From contig NZ_JABMCZ010000001.1 in NCBI RefSeq assembly GCF_013186535.1, positions 248,001 through 312,000 on the forward strand: DNA of 64,000 nt. The letters run 5' to 3'. The notes below the pieces were generated by a model. That model was given only the letters and a program-made list of their open reading frames with translations. It was not told the DNA's origin and did no database searches. Shown here piece by piece: positions 25,013 to 33,033 of this stretch (its first letter is position 1; every line of letters starts with the position of its first letter). Both the position numbers and the translations under genes were made by a program. The stretch comes from Nocardia terpenica. GTDB lineage: Bacteria; Actinomycetota; Actinomycetes; Mycobacteriales; Mycobacteriaceae.

Positions 25013-26025
25013 GCCTGCCCCGCATCGCCGTTCGCGAGCGCGTGATCACCGACGAGCCGACCCGGCGGCGGCGCGAGATCCGGCTGGGCATCCTCGGCGT
25101 GATCCTGGTCGCGGTGCTCGTGGTCGCCGCCGGGGTGCTGTACGCGGTGCCGTTCGGGAAGACGACCTACACCGCCGACCTGGCCGAGGCGCAGTCGGTG
25201 AAGGTCGGCGACGATATCCGGGTCGCCGGAATCCCGGTGGGGAAGGTGAAATCGCTGGAACTGAAGCCGGATCGGGTGGTCATGCGCTTCACCGTCGACT
25301 CGACCGTGTTCGTCGGCAACGAATCCTCGCTGGACGTGCGCATGCTCACCGTGGTCGGCGGCAACTACGTCGCGCTGTTCCCGTCGGGCGGTAAACCGTT
25401 GGGCGGCACCGCGATTCCGCGCGAACGGGTGCGCCTGCCGTACAGCCTGGTGCAGACCTTCCAGGACGCCGCCGCCCCGCTGAACGCGATCGACGGAGAT
25501 ACCTTGCGCCGCAACCTGTCCGCGCTGGACTCCTCGCTGGAGAAGGCCCCCGATTCGCTGCGCACCACCCTGAACACCCTGCAGACCTATGTCGACGGGT
25601 TGAATCGGCAGCGCGCCCAGGTGTCGAAGGCGATCGCGGTCGCCGACGAGTACGTGACCATGTACGACGGCGCCAAGACCGATCTGGGGCGGCTGATGGA
25701 CAACGTCAATCTGATGGAGACGGTCCTCGAGGACAAGCGCGCCGAGCTGCGCGAGGGCGTGCGGCTGCTCGGTGCGGTCATCGATCGGGTGGCCGCGCTC
25801 GCGCCCACCTGGAATTCGGCATTGAAACCGACGGTGCAGCAGCTGGCCGACGCGCTGCCGCGGCTGAAACAACTCGGCACCCAACTGGAGCCCGCCCTCG
25901 AGTCGGTGCGGAGCCTGCAGCAGAAGGTGGGGCAGTGGGTGATTCCCGACGGGGGAGTCACCGTCGACCAGTCCGGGCAGACCGCGACCGCGGTGTGCGT
26001 GCCGGTGCCGGGGAAGGACTGCTGA
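25009..26025 (+). CDS. mceC: MceC-type Mce-family protein
   Basis: This 338-residue protein starts at ATG 25009, overlapping the mceB stop. It has a basic N-terminus, one anchor helix (LGILGVILVAVLVVAAGVLYAV) and the Mce domain (AQSVKVGDDIRVAGIPVGKVKSL). A coiled helical segment follows, and the tail ends with VCVPVPGKDC. It is a subunit of the Mce lipid transporter. Confidence 0.88.
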   Translation: MSLPRIAVRERVITDEPTRRRREIRLGILGVILVAVLVVAAGVLYAVPFGKTTYTADLAEAQSVKVGDDIRVAGIPVGKVKSLELKPDRVVMRFTVDSTVFVGNESSLDVRMLTVVGGNYVALFPSGGKPLGGTAIPRERVRLPYSLVQTFQDAAAPLNAIDGDTLRRNLSALDSSLEKAPDSLRTTLNTLQTYVDGLNRQRAQVSKAIAVADEYVTMYDGAKTDLGRLMDNVNLMETVLEDKRAELREGVRLLGAVIDRVAALAPTWNSALKPTVQQLADALPRLKQLGTQLEPALESVRSLQQKVGQWVIPDGGVTVDQSGQTATAVCVPVPGKDC

Positions 26026-27107
26026 TGCATCGGGTATTGGCGTCGCGGGCCTTCATGTCGGTGGCCGGTGCGGTCGTGCTGGTCGTGGTCGCCGCCGCCG
26101 GGTATTTCGTCGTCTTCGATCCGGCGAAGAAGACCGAGAGCTACTGCGCGATCATGCCCGACGCCATCGGGCTGTATGTGGGCAATCAGGTGACCATGCG
26201 CGGCATCCCGGTCGGGACCGTGACATCCATTGCGGCGCAGGGCGCGTCGGCGAAGGTGGAATTCTCGGTGGACGCCGACAGGCCCGTGTACGCCGACGCC
26301 GGGGCGACCACGCTGTCCGACAGCATCGTCGCCGCCCGGCAGCTGGCGGTGGTGTCGAGCGGCACCACCACCGCGCGCTGGAATCCGGCGCAGTGCCTCA
26401 CCAAGACGCTGACGCCCAAGAGCATCTCCGAGACGCTGAACGCGCTGGCCAAGCTGTCCGCCGAAATCCAAGGGCCGGACCGGAACTCGCCCGACGCACT
26501 GGCGCGCGGGCTGTCGGCGCTGAACACCGCGACCGCCGGGACCGGGCCGCAGATCAACGAGATCGTGCAGAAGCTGAGCGCGGCCATGGCCGCGCCCGAT
26601 GCCGACATCGCCCACCTGGCGGGGATCTTCGACGCCTACGCCTCGGTGGGCAGGAAGGTCGAACAGCACTGGGGCGACCTGAAATCTATGCTCACCCGGC
26701 TCGCGCCGGTCCTGGACCAGGCCACCACCGACCTGCTCCAGCCCGGCGCCCGCCTGTTCGACGGCCTGCAGCAGGTGGTGCCGATGCTCAACGACCTCAC
26801 CACCATCCTCGGCGACCCGATCATGCGCGCCCTCGACGCCACGGTGCCGCTGGTGAAATTCCTCCGCGCCCACGTGGGCTCGCTGGCCCAGATCATCACC
26901 ATGACCCCGGTGCTCACCCAGGCGTTCCGAACGGCGGGCGAATCCGGAATCGGCTACGCACCACCACGAGTCGCGATCCCCCAGCCCGACGCCGACACCG
27001 TCTGCGCCGCGGTGAACACCCTCGCGCCGGGCCGCTGCTCGGCGGACGGCGGCCTGGCAAAGGTGGACGCGGCGACACTGGTACTCGGATTGGCAGGTGT
27101 GCGATGA
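26025..27107 (+). CDS. mceD: MceD-type Mce-family protein
   Basis: From ATG 26025 (one base of overlap with the mceC stop) the protein has 360 residues. It has an anchor helix (VAGAVVLVVVAAAGYFVV) and the Mce domain (IGLYVGNQVTMRGIPVGTVTSIA), followed by the helical needle region and a C-terminal part with two Cys. Order and domain content fit MceD. The stop overlaps the ATG at 27104 of the mceE frame. Confidence 0.88.
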   Translation: MHRVLASRAFMSVAGAVVLVVVAAAGYFVVFDPAKKTESYCAIMPDAIGLYVGNQVTMRGIPVGTVTSIAAQGASAKVEFSVDADRPVYADAGATTLSDSIVAARQLAVVSSGTTTARWNPAQCLTKTLTPKSISETLNALAKLSAEIQGPDRNSPDALARGLSALNTATAGTGPQINEIVQKLSAAMAAPDADIAHLAGIFDAYASVGRKVEQHWGDLKSMLTRLAPVLDQATTDLLQPGARLFDGLQQVVPMLNDLTTILGDPIMRALDATVPLVKFLRAHVGSLAQIITMTPVLTQAFRTAGESGIGYAPPRVAIPQPDADTVCAAVNTLAPGRCSADGGLAKVDAATLVLGLAGVR

Positions 27108-28507
27108 GGATTCGTCGGTTCGACACCACCGGCACGCATGTTCCCGGCGTGCCGCCCACCAATATTCCCGGCGTGCCGCCCACCAATGTTCCCGGCGTGC
27201 CGCCCACCAATGTTCCCGGCGTGCCGCCCACCAATGTTCCCGGCGTGCTTTTGGCCGGGACCTCGCGAGATCCCGGCCAAAAGCACGCCGGGATCAAGGA
27301 AGTGGAGCACGCCGGGGTCAAGGAAGTGGAGCGCGCCGGGGTCAAGGAAGTGGAGCGCGCCGGGATCAAGGAAGTGGAGCACGCCGGGGTCAAGGAAGTG
27401 GAGCGCGCCGGGATGGACGGGGTTAGGCGTGGTGGGAGTGGCCGGGTGAGGAAGGGGCGTTTGCTGGCCGGGCTGGCTGTGACCATGGCCGCCGTATTGC
27501 CTGCCGCCGGTTGTGCTTTCGACCCGTCGTCGGTTCCCGTGCCGGGGACGACGGTCTCCGGGCCGACGTATCGCGTTCGGATCGAGTTCTCGAATGTGTT
27601 GAATCTTCCGGCGCGGGCCAAGATCATGGCCAATGGGGCGCAGGTGGGGACGGTTTCGTCGGTGGCGGTGGTTGATTCGGCGCGGGCGGGCGGGCGCGGG
27701 GGGTATGTGGTTGTCGATGCGGATATTTCGAAGTCGGTGCGGTTGCCCGCCACGACGGTGGCCGAGCTGCGGCAGAACACCGTGCTCGGGGATATTCACG
27801 TCGCGCTGATCACGCCGCCGGGCGGGTTCGGCTCGCTGCTGGCCGACGGCGGCACCATTCCGCTGCGACAGACGAAACCGCCTGTGCAGCTGGAGGATAC
27901 GATGGCCGCCGTCGCCACCTTCACCCAGGGCGGGTCGGTCTCGCAGCTGCAGGACATCATCAATCGGTTCAACGACGTGCTGCCGAAACAGCCGGAGCAG
28001 ACCGCGCGCATCTCCAAGACCATGGCCGGGGACGCGGTCGACCTGGCCGCCAATCTGGACCGGGTCGACTCGCTGCTCAACGGCATCGGCACCAATGCCC
28101 AAGTGCTGCACGACATCCGGCCGGAACTGGACGACATCCTGAGCCAGCATTCGGTGGACGAGATGAACGGCATCGTCGCCTCGATCATGGGGGTGAACAA
28201 CCTCTTCGGCGCACTCGGCCCGGTGGGTACCTCGCTCGCCTGGCTGGGGCCGCTGCTGACCAGCACCGACGCCGCCGCGCAGGCATTCGTGCCGCTGATC
28301 GCGGGCAGCCGCCCACTGGACCTGAGCAAGCCGTCGAATCTGCAGGCGCTGGTGGCGCTCCTGCGCGACAAGGTGATTCCGTTCGCCGAGCACGGACCCA
28401 AGGTGAATGTCGTCGGCGTGCGGACCGCGGCGTCGGCCGAGGTGTCGACCCAGGACCAGGTCGACCGGATCGTGGCGACCCTGCGCATGATCGGACTCGT
28501 GCGATGA
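27104..28507 (+). CDS. mceE: MceE-type Mce lipoprotein, with palindromic-repeat-encoded N-terminal extension
   Basis: The frame coupled to the mceD stop opens at ATG 27104 and gives 467 residues. Residues 13-104 or so are encoded by the palindromic repeat element, giving VPGVPPTN repeats followed by KEVERAG-type 8-residue repeats. A normal lipoprotein signal follows: RKGRLLAGLAVTMAAVLPAAGC with lipobox LPAAGC. The Mce domain and helical region come next. GTG 27446, preceded by GGGAG, and ATG 27413 are alternative starts that would give a functional signal peptide at the N-terminus (353 or 364 residues). The first is likely for the mature lipoprotein. Confidence 0.82.
   Translation: MRIRRFDTTGTHVPGVPPTNIPGVPPTNVPGVPPTNVPGVPPTNVPGVLLAGTSRDPGQKHAGIKEVEHAGVKEVERAGVKEVERAGIKEVEHAGVKEVERAGMDGVRRGGSGRVRKGRLLAGLAVTMAAVLPAAGCAFDPSSVPVPGTTVSGPTYRVRIEFSNVLNLPARAKIMANGAQVGTVSSVAVVDSARAGGRGGYVVVDADISKSVRLPATTVAELRQNTVLGDIHVALITPPGGFGSLLADGGTIPLRQTKPPVQLEDTMAAVATFTQGGSVSQLQDIINRFNDVLPKQPEQTARISKTMAGDAVDLAANLDRVDSLLNGIGTNAQVLHDIRPELDDILSQHSVDEMNGIVASIMGVNNLFGALGPVGTSLAWLGPLLTSTDAAAQAFVPLIAGSRPLDLSKPSNLQALVALLRDKVIPFAEHGPKVNVVGVRTAASAEVSTQDQVDRIVATLRMIGLVR
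27141..27412. repeat. composite palindromic repeat, locus 3 (inside mceE reading frame)
   Basis: Four 24-bp units TTCCCGGCGTGCCGCCCACC plus AATR begin at 27141, 27165, 27189 and 27213. A near-perfect 56-bp palindrome follows at 27238-27293: a 23-bp hairpin unit, spacer CCTCGCGAGA, then its exact reverse complement. GCCGGGRTCAAGGAAGTGGA plus GCRC units, spaced 24 bp, start at 27287, 27311, 27335, 27359 and 27383, with a partial one at 27407. All spacings are multiples of three, so the mceE frame stays open. Confidence 0.9.
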
Positions 28508-29460
28508 AACTCGGACCACTGGCCTCACTGGGCGGAATCGCCGCCATCACCGTGCTCGGCGCGAGCTACCTGACCTTCGGTGTGGTGCGGGTCGACCCGC
28601 TCGCCGACTACACCCGCGCCACCATGGTGCTCACCAATTCCGGTGGGCTGGGCGTGGGTTCGCCGGTGCTGCTCACCGGAATCGAGGTCGGCCGGGTCAC
28701 GTCGGTGAGCAATGCCGCCGACGGCGTGGAGGTCGGTTTCCGGGTCGGCGCCGACCGGCACGTGCCCACCGACAGCACGGTCACCATCGAGAGCCTGTCC
28801 GCGCTCGGCGAACCCTACGTGGAGTTCCGGCCGAAGTCCGGCTCCGGGCCGTACCTGCGCGACGGGCAGCGCCTCGAGACCACGAATGTCCGGATGCCGC
28901 TGTCGATTCCGGAGGTCGCCCGGCTGGTCACCAAGACCATGAACCAGCTCGACCCGGCGGTGATGAGCTCGCTGGTCGACACCGCGGGCAAGGCGTTCGT
29001 CGGGACCGACGGCTCGATCCCGAACCTGGCCCGCTCGGGAGATCTGCTCGCCGCGGCGATCATGAGCCGCAGCCCGCGAATCGCGGAGCTGCTCAACAGC
29101 TTTCAGGCCGCGGCCGCCGACATCGACTGGGCCGGACCGGCGACCGCCGCGGCCGCCCCCGAATTCATTCGATTCACCAAGGCGCTCGACGATTTGGTCG
29201 CGGCCGTCGGCCGCCTGGTCGACACCCGGCCGCCCGAGAGCTACACCGACGGCAGCGGTCTGGTGCCGTTCCTGGCCAAGCTGACCGACACGTTGAAACA
29301 GCTCGGCCCCGAACTGCGGTCGCTGGCACCGGTATTGCAGCCGCTCACCGACGCGACCACGGCCGCCGCGCCGCGCATAGATATCTCCAGCCTGATCACG
29401 CAGGCGCTCGACGACGTCGGCACCGACGGAGCCGTGCGGGTGCGGGTCAATGTCAAATAG
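28504..29460 (+). CDS. mceF: MceF-type Mce-family protein
   Basis: This 318-residue protein starts at ATG 28504, overlapping the mceE stop. It has an N-terminal anchor (ASLGGIAAITVLGASYLTFG), the Mce domain (SGGLGVGSPVLLTGIEVGRVTSV) and a helical part. It is the last Mce subunit. It lacks the long C-terminal Pro-rich extension seen in some MceF proteins. Confidence 0.88.
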   Translation: MKLGPLASLGGIAAITVLGASYLTFGVVRVDPLADYTRATMVLTNSGGLGVGSPVLLTGIEVGRVTSVSNAADGVEVGFRVGADRHVPTDSTVTIESLSALGEPYVEFRPKSGSGPYLRDGQRLETTNVRMPLSIPEVARLVTKTMNQLDPAVMSSLVDTAGKAFVGTDGSIPNLARSGDLLAAAIMSRSPRIAELLNSFQAAAADIDWAGPATAAAAPEFIRFTKALDDLVAAVGRLVDTRPPESYTDGSGLVPFLAKLTDTLKQLGPELRSLAPVLQPLTDATTAAAPRIDISSLITQALDDVGTDGAVRVRVNVK

Positions 29461-29475
29461 GAAAGTGAGGACCGG

Positions 29476-30084
29476 ATGTCGAACGACACCGAACCGAAGC
29501 GGGTAGTCGACGCGGAGGAGACCGCCGTGTCCTCCGCCACCGAGGAGGCGGCCAAAGCGCCACGGACCCTGTCGATCCGGCTGTCCACGGTGCTGACCGC
29601 CGCGGCAGCGGTGGCGCTGGTCGCCCTGTCGGCCGTCTTCGGGTCGCTGTGGCTGTCCGCGCGCGGGCAGCTGCACGATCGCGACGCCAAGGCCGCCGAC
29701 GAGAAGCACGCCGAACAGGTCGCCACCGATTACGCGCTGGGCGCGGCCGATATCAATTACCAGGACGTGAATTCCTGGGTGGCGAAGCTGAAGGCCAATA
29801 CCAGCCCGCAGCTGGCCGACAAGTTCGACGCCGTCGCGCCCAAGCTGTCGCAGATCCTGGTGCCGCTGAAGTGGACCTCCAGCGCCAACCCGATCTCCGC
29901 CACCGTGACCGGCAAGACCAACGGCGTCTACAAGGTGAACGTGTTCCTCAACACCACCTCGGCCAGCGCCCAGACCCCCGACGGCACCCAGACCACCGCG
30001 GCCTACACCGTGGATGTCGACGCCGCCAACGGCTGGAAGGTCACCGACGTGGGTGGCGTGGCTGCCGCCCTGCCCAAGCAGTAG
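29476..30084 (+). CDS. Mce-associated membrane protein (Mas-type)
   Basis: The 202-residue protein has a charged cytoplasmic N-terminus, one transmembrane helix (LSTVLTAAAAVALVALSAVFGSLWL, about 35-60) and an extracytoplasmic domain of about 130 residues ending VDVDAANGWKVTDVGG. Such proteins follow mce genes and are thought to stabilise the transporter. It begins 15 bp after mceF. Confidence 0.82.
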   Translation: MSNDTEPKRVVDAEETAVSSATEEAAKAPRTLSIRLSTVLTAAAAVALVALSAVFGSLWLSARGQLHDRDAKAADEKHAEQVATDYALGAADINYQDVNSWVAKLKANTSPQLADKFDAVAPKLSQILVPLKWTSSANPISATVTGKTNGVYKVNVFLNTTSASAQTPDGTQTTAAYTVDVDAANGWKVTDVGGVAAALPKQ

Positions 30085-30102
30085 CCGGGTATTCTCGTCG
30101 CC

Positions 30103-30399
30103 ATGGTCACCCGGATCCGATCGACGGCGCTGCTGGTCTGCGCGCTGGTCGTCTCCGTGTGGGCGGCGATGCTGGTACCGGTCGGCGAGTCCAACTCGTG
30201 GCTCGCGGTCGGCGCGGCGGCCATGGTCGTGCTGGCCGTCGCGGCGGCCGAGTCGACGCGGGTTCTCCCGGCGCCGGTCGCCGTGTGCAGCGGGCCGCCG
30301 GTGTCGGCGCAGCGGCGACGCCGGGGATCGTTCCTGCGCCAGAGCAATCCGGACGCGGCGGGCCGAGCACGGCCCAGGGCACCGGGTCGCGGCGACTGA
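30103..30399 (+). CDS. DUF6412-like small membrane protein
   Basis: This 98-residue protein has two hydrophobic segments (TALLVCALVVSVWAAMLV and WLAVGAAAMVVLAVAAAES) and a basic Arg-rich tail. It looks like the DUF6412 proteins found just before yidC in actinobacteria. It lies between the Mce-associated gene and the YidC paralogue, suggesting a link to membrane protein insertion. A strong hairpin follows the stop. Confidence 0.6.
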   Translation: MVTRIRSTALLVCALVVSVWAAMLVPVGESNSWLAVGAAAMVVLAVAAAESTRVLPAPVAVCSGPPVSAQRRRRGSFLRQSNPDAAGRARPRAPGRGD

Positions 30400-30419
30400 C
30401 CGTGCCGTTCGGCACGGTC
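30398..30419 (+). terminator. hairpin between DUF6412-like gene and yidC
   Basis: GACCGTGCC (30398-30406) and GGCACGGTC (30411-30419) form a perfect 9-bp stem with loop GTTC, starting inside the DUF6412 stop codon. There is no T-tract. It may reduce read-through into yidC or act as an RNA processing site. Confidence 0.5.
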
Positions 30420-30481
30420 GATCGTTTCGTCGACCCTGTTCACTTCTCGCCCGTTCGCGGGCGCCTCCCGAGTGAGGTGTC

Positions 30482-31306
30482 ATGCTCGATTTCGTCTACT
30501 ACCCGGTGTCGGCCGTGCTGTGGTTGTGGCACACCGGTTTCGCCGCCCTTCTGGGCGCCGCCAGCGGCGCGGCCTGGGCGCTGGCCATTGTTTTTCTGGT
30601 GCTCACGCTGCGCGCCGCGCTGTTCCGGCCGTTCCTGGCGCAGGTCCGGTTCTCCCGCACCATGGCGGTGCTGCAACCGCAGATGCGCCGATTACAGGCC
30701 GAATTGGGCCACGACCGCGAAAAATTGGCGGTCGAGATGCAGAAATTGCAGAAACAGCACAACTTCAATGTGCTCAGCGGCTGCCTGCCGATGTTCGGGC
30801 AGCTGGTGGTGTTCATCGGCCTGCTGCACGTGCTGCATTCGTTCGACCGCACCTCGGCGGTGGCGGGAATTCCGTTCCTGGGCAGTCCGGTGCGGATGAC
30901 CGCCGCGCAGAACGCCGCCACCGCCAACTACGTGTTCTCGCCGGATCAGGTGCAGTCGTTCCTGCACGCCAAGCTGTTCGGCGCACCGCTGTCGGCGACG
31001 CTCGCCACCTCCGGTAGCGCGTTCGGCACCGTGCTCGCCGTGGTCATCCCGCTGGTCGTGGTCTCGGTGATCGCCACCCACTGCACGGCCCGCGCCTCCA
31101 TCGCCCGCCAACTCGAATCCACCCCGCAGACCCGAATGATCAACTGGATGATGCTGTGGCTGTTCCCGATCGGCACGCTCGTCGCGGCGTTGATCATGCC
31201 GCTCGGGATTCTGGTGTATTTCGCCACTAGTAGTGTGTGGACGTTTGTGCAGCAGCATGTGGTGCATCGGAGGTTGGGGCCGATCGAGTCTGTGTCGACG
31301 GGGTAG
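30482..31306 (+). CDS. yidC: YidC/Oxa1-family membrane protein insertase paralogue
   Basis: The 274-residue protein has the YidC 60 kDa-domain pattern. A first helix is followed by the cytoplasmic region VRFSRTMAVLQPQMRRLQAELGHDREK, and further membrane helices carry GCLPMFGQLVVFIGLLHVL and WLFPIGTLVAALIMPLGILVYFATSS. The groove Arg expected in YidC lies near the first helix (LTLRAALFRPF). It lacks the long C-terminal extension of the housekeeping actinobacterial YidC and so is probably a second copy, placed in the mce locus. Confidence 0.85.
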   Translation: MLDFVYYPVSAVLWLWHTGFAALLGAASGAAWALAIVFLVLTLRAALFRPFLAQVRFSRTMAVLQPQMRRLQAELGHDREKLAVEMQKLQKQHNFNVLSGCLPMFGQLVVFIGLLHVLHSFDRTSAVAGIPFLGSPVRMTAAQNAATANYVFSPDQVQSFLHAKLFGAPLSATLATSGSAFGTVLAVVIPLVVVSVIATHCTARASIARQLESTPQTRMINWMMLWLFPIGTLVAALIMPLGILVYFATSSVWTFVQQHVVHRRLGPIESVSTG

Positions 31307-31775
31307 GTATGCGCACTTCACCGCGGGCGAGGGGAGTGGCCTCGCCCGCGGCGCCGGGGTGGGTTATCACCACCGTGGCTACGGTGAGGATTTGGTCCAG
31401 GTCTGCGCCGCGGGCGGCCAGGCGGGCGATGATGCCCAGGCGGCGTTCCGGGCCGTTGGGGTGGACGGTGACGCCGGGGCCTGTGAAGCGGTGGCGTCGG
31501 GCGTCGTAGCGCAGGGGAATGCCGTCGCGCACAGCGAGATACGCGTCGATGTCGAGGCGGCGGTGGCGCACCGGGTCGATCATGAGATCGGCGATGAGCC
31601 GGTCGGTCTGCTCGGCGAGCAGCGGCTCGCCGACGGGCGCCGAGCGCCGGGCGCGCGCCGCCGCCGCTCGCCGGTATTCCTCGGCGGGGGCGCGGAGCAG
31701 TTCCCGGTGCTCGGCGATGACGGCGGATAGCCGTCGGTCGGCACCATCGGACGACGACGAGCGGAGCTCGGACAT
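31227..31775 (-). CDS. hypothetical protein
   Basis: The likely start is ATG 31775 (MSELRSSSSDG), giving 182 residues; its 3' end overlaps the convergent yidC by 80 bp. The body is Arg-rich and helical (RLSAVIAEHRELLRAPAEEYRRAAAARARR), with a domain around LDIDAYLAVRDGIPLRYDARRHRFTG. No membrane segment or known motif is recognised. The long overlap makes the last 27 codons suspect. Confidence 0.55.
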   Translation of the reverse strand: MSELRSSSSDGADRRLSAVIAEHRELLRAPAEEYRRAAAARARRSAPVGEPLLAEQTDRLIADLMIDPVRHRRLDIDAYLAVRDGIPLRYDARRHRFTGPGVTVHPNGPERRLGIIARLAARGADLDQILTVATVVITHPGAAGEATPLARGEVRIPTPSTQTRSAPTSDAPHAAAQTSTHY

Positions 31776-31886
31776 GAACGGCCTTTCCTCGGGTTGCGGG
31801 ATTACCTTGTGCTGCAACCTGGTCGGCGTCCGACACCCATGAGTATGCCGCAGGGGTACGACAGGTTTTCATTGCCTCGGAGCGGT

Positions 31887-31922
31887 GCTACCGTGGTAGC
31901 AAGTTACTCATCTACCAAGGTA
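31887..31922. promoter_or_regulatory. two spaced TACC/GGTA palindromes upstream of RHH-like gene
   Basis: GCTACCGTGGTAGC (31887-31900) and TACCAAGGTA (31913-31922) are inverted repeats with the same half-site, centred 24 bp apart. They end 7 bases before the ATG at 31929. They look like operators for autoregulation by the ribbon-helix-helix-like protein downstream. Confidence 0.5.
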
Positions 31923-31928
31923 TTGGTC

Positions 31929-32354
31929 ATGACAGATAATGAATCCGAGCCCAAGTTCGTCACCGAGGAACAGGTCCGCCGCATCATCCGGGAAACCATG
32001 AATGAGGCACTCGCCCAAGGGAATCCCTTCGCACACCCGCAGCACCCCGGCGCGCACGGCGTGCCCGGTTTCCCGTCGGCGCCCGGCGGGCCGATGCCGG
32101 GCCCGCCGCCGATGCCGGGCATGCCCCCGCACCCGAATTTTGCTCCCCCCGGCCCGTATCCGCAGCTCCCGCCGTTCCCGCCCCCGCCGCCCGGGATGGA
32201 TCCCTTGATCCAGTCCAGCTTTCGCACCGACGCCGAACTGATGCGCCGGGTCAAGGCGAAACTGGCGATGGAGGGGCGTAGCCTCCAGGATCTGCTCAAT
32301 GCGTTCCTGTGGACCTGGGTCAATCAGGGCGAGCCGGGCCGGTCGGATATCTGA
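31929..32354 (+). CDS. proline-rich protein with RHH-like C-terminus
   Basis: From ATG 31929 the product has 141 residues. The N-terminus is charged (VTEEQVRRIIRETMNEALAQG), the middle is very rich in Pro, Gly and Met (roughly residues 30-95), and the C-terminus (TDAELMRRVKAKLAMEGRSLQDLLNAFL) looks like a ribbon-helix-helix DNA-binding segment. It may bind the TACC/GGTA palindromes just upstream. It overlaps the convergent aldolase gene by 31 bp. No toxin partner lies beside it. Confidence 0.6.
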   Translation: MTDNESEPKFVTEEQVRRIIRETMNEALAQGNPFAHPQHPGAHGVPGFPSAPGGPMPGPPPMPGMPPHPNFAPPGPYPQLPPFPPPPPGMDPLIQSSFRTDAELMRRVKAKLAMEGRSLQDLLNAFLWTWVNQGEPGRSDI

Positions 32355-33004
32355 TTCGGTTTGGGCACACCGTAATTGGTTCGTGTGATTACCTCGCGGA
32401 CCGCGTCCTGCTGCTCGTGGGTGAGGGTGCGCGGGGTTCCGGCGGATTGGGCCTCGAGCAGGATGGTGCACGCCCACTCCAGCAGCCGCGTGTGCTCCAC
32501 CGCCTCGGCGAGGGTGGCGCCCAGCGTCACCGCGCCGTGGTTGGCGAGCAGCGCGGCCTGCTTGCCGCGCAGCGAATCCCGCACGGCCGCGGCGAGTTCC
32601 GCGGTGCCGAACGGGTGGAACGGCACCACGGGCGTGGCTCCGCCGAGCGGAAGCTGCTGATAGTGGATCACCGGCAGCTCGTCGCGGATCAGCCCGACCG
32701 CGATCGAGCGCGGCGCATGGGTGTGCACGATTGCGCCGCAGCGGAACTCGCGATAGATGCCCAGGTGCAGCTGTAGTTCCGAGGTCGGGGCGAGCCGCCC
32801 GTCCAGCACCGTGCCTTCGAGGTCCACGACGGTGATCTCCTCCGTCGTGATCGAGGCGAGCGCGGCCCCGGTGGCGGTGACGGCGACCAGATCGCCCACC
32901 CGCACGCTGACATTGCCCGCCGTCCCGACCAGCAGCCCGGCCGCGGCCAGCGCCCGGCAGGCCGCGACGATCTCGGCGCGTTCGGCGGCAAGGGTGGTCG
33001 GCAC
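32324..33004 (-). CDS. class II aldolase/adducin family protein (L-fuculose-phosphate aldolase-like)
   Basis: This 226-residue protein has the class II aldolase fold. GTAGNVSVR (27-35) binds the phosphate, TSELQLHLGIY carries the catalytic Glu, HTHAP (about 94-98) provides zinc ligands, and a third His lies in LLANHGAVTLG. It probably splits a sugar phosphate such as L-fuculose 1-phosphate to dihydroxyacetone phosphate and an aldehyde. No sugar-kinase or isomerase gene lies nearby, so the substrate is open. It begins 30 bp after the ctaD stop. Confidence 0.85.
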   Translation of the reverse strand: MPTTLAAERAEIVAACRALAAAGLLVGTAGNVSVRVGDLVAVTATGAALASITTEEITVVDLEGTVLDGRLAPTSELQLHLGIYREFRCGAIVHTHAPRSIAVGLIRDELPVIHYQQLPLGGATPVVPFHPFGTAELAAAVRDSLRGKQAALLANHGAVTLGATLAEAVEHTRLLEWACTILLEAQSAGTPRTLTHEQQDAVREVITRTNYGVPKPNQISDRPGSP

Positions 33005-33033
33005 ATCGTCAGCCTAGGGCAGCCGCCCGCCGC

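Noticed and set aside
31929..32354. Antitoxin of a toxin-antitoxin pair
   Set aside because: Only the RHH-like end supports it; the adjacent genes encode an aldolase and an unrelated hypothetical protein, with no toxin-like neighbour.
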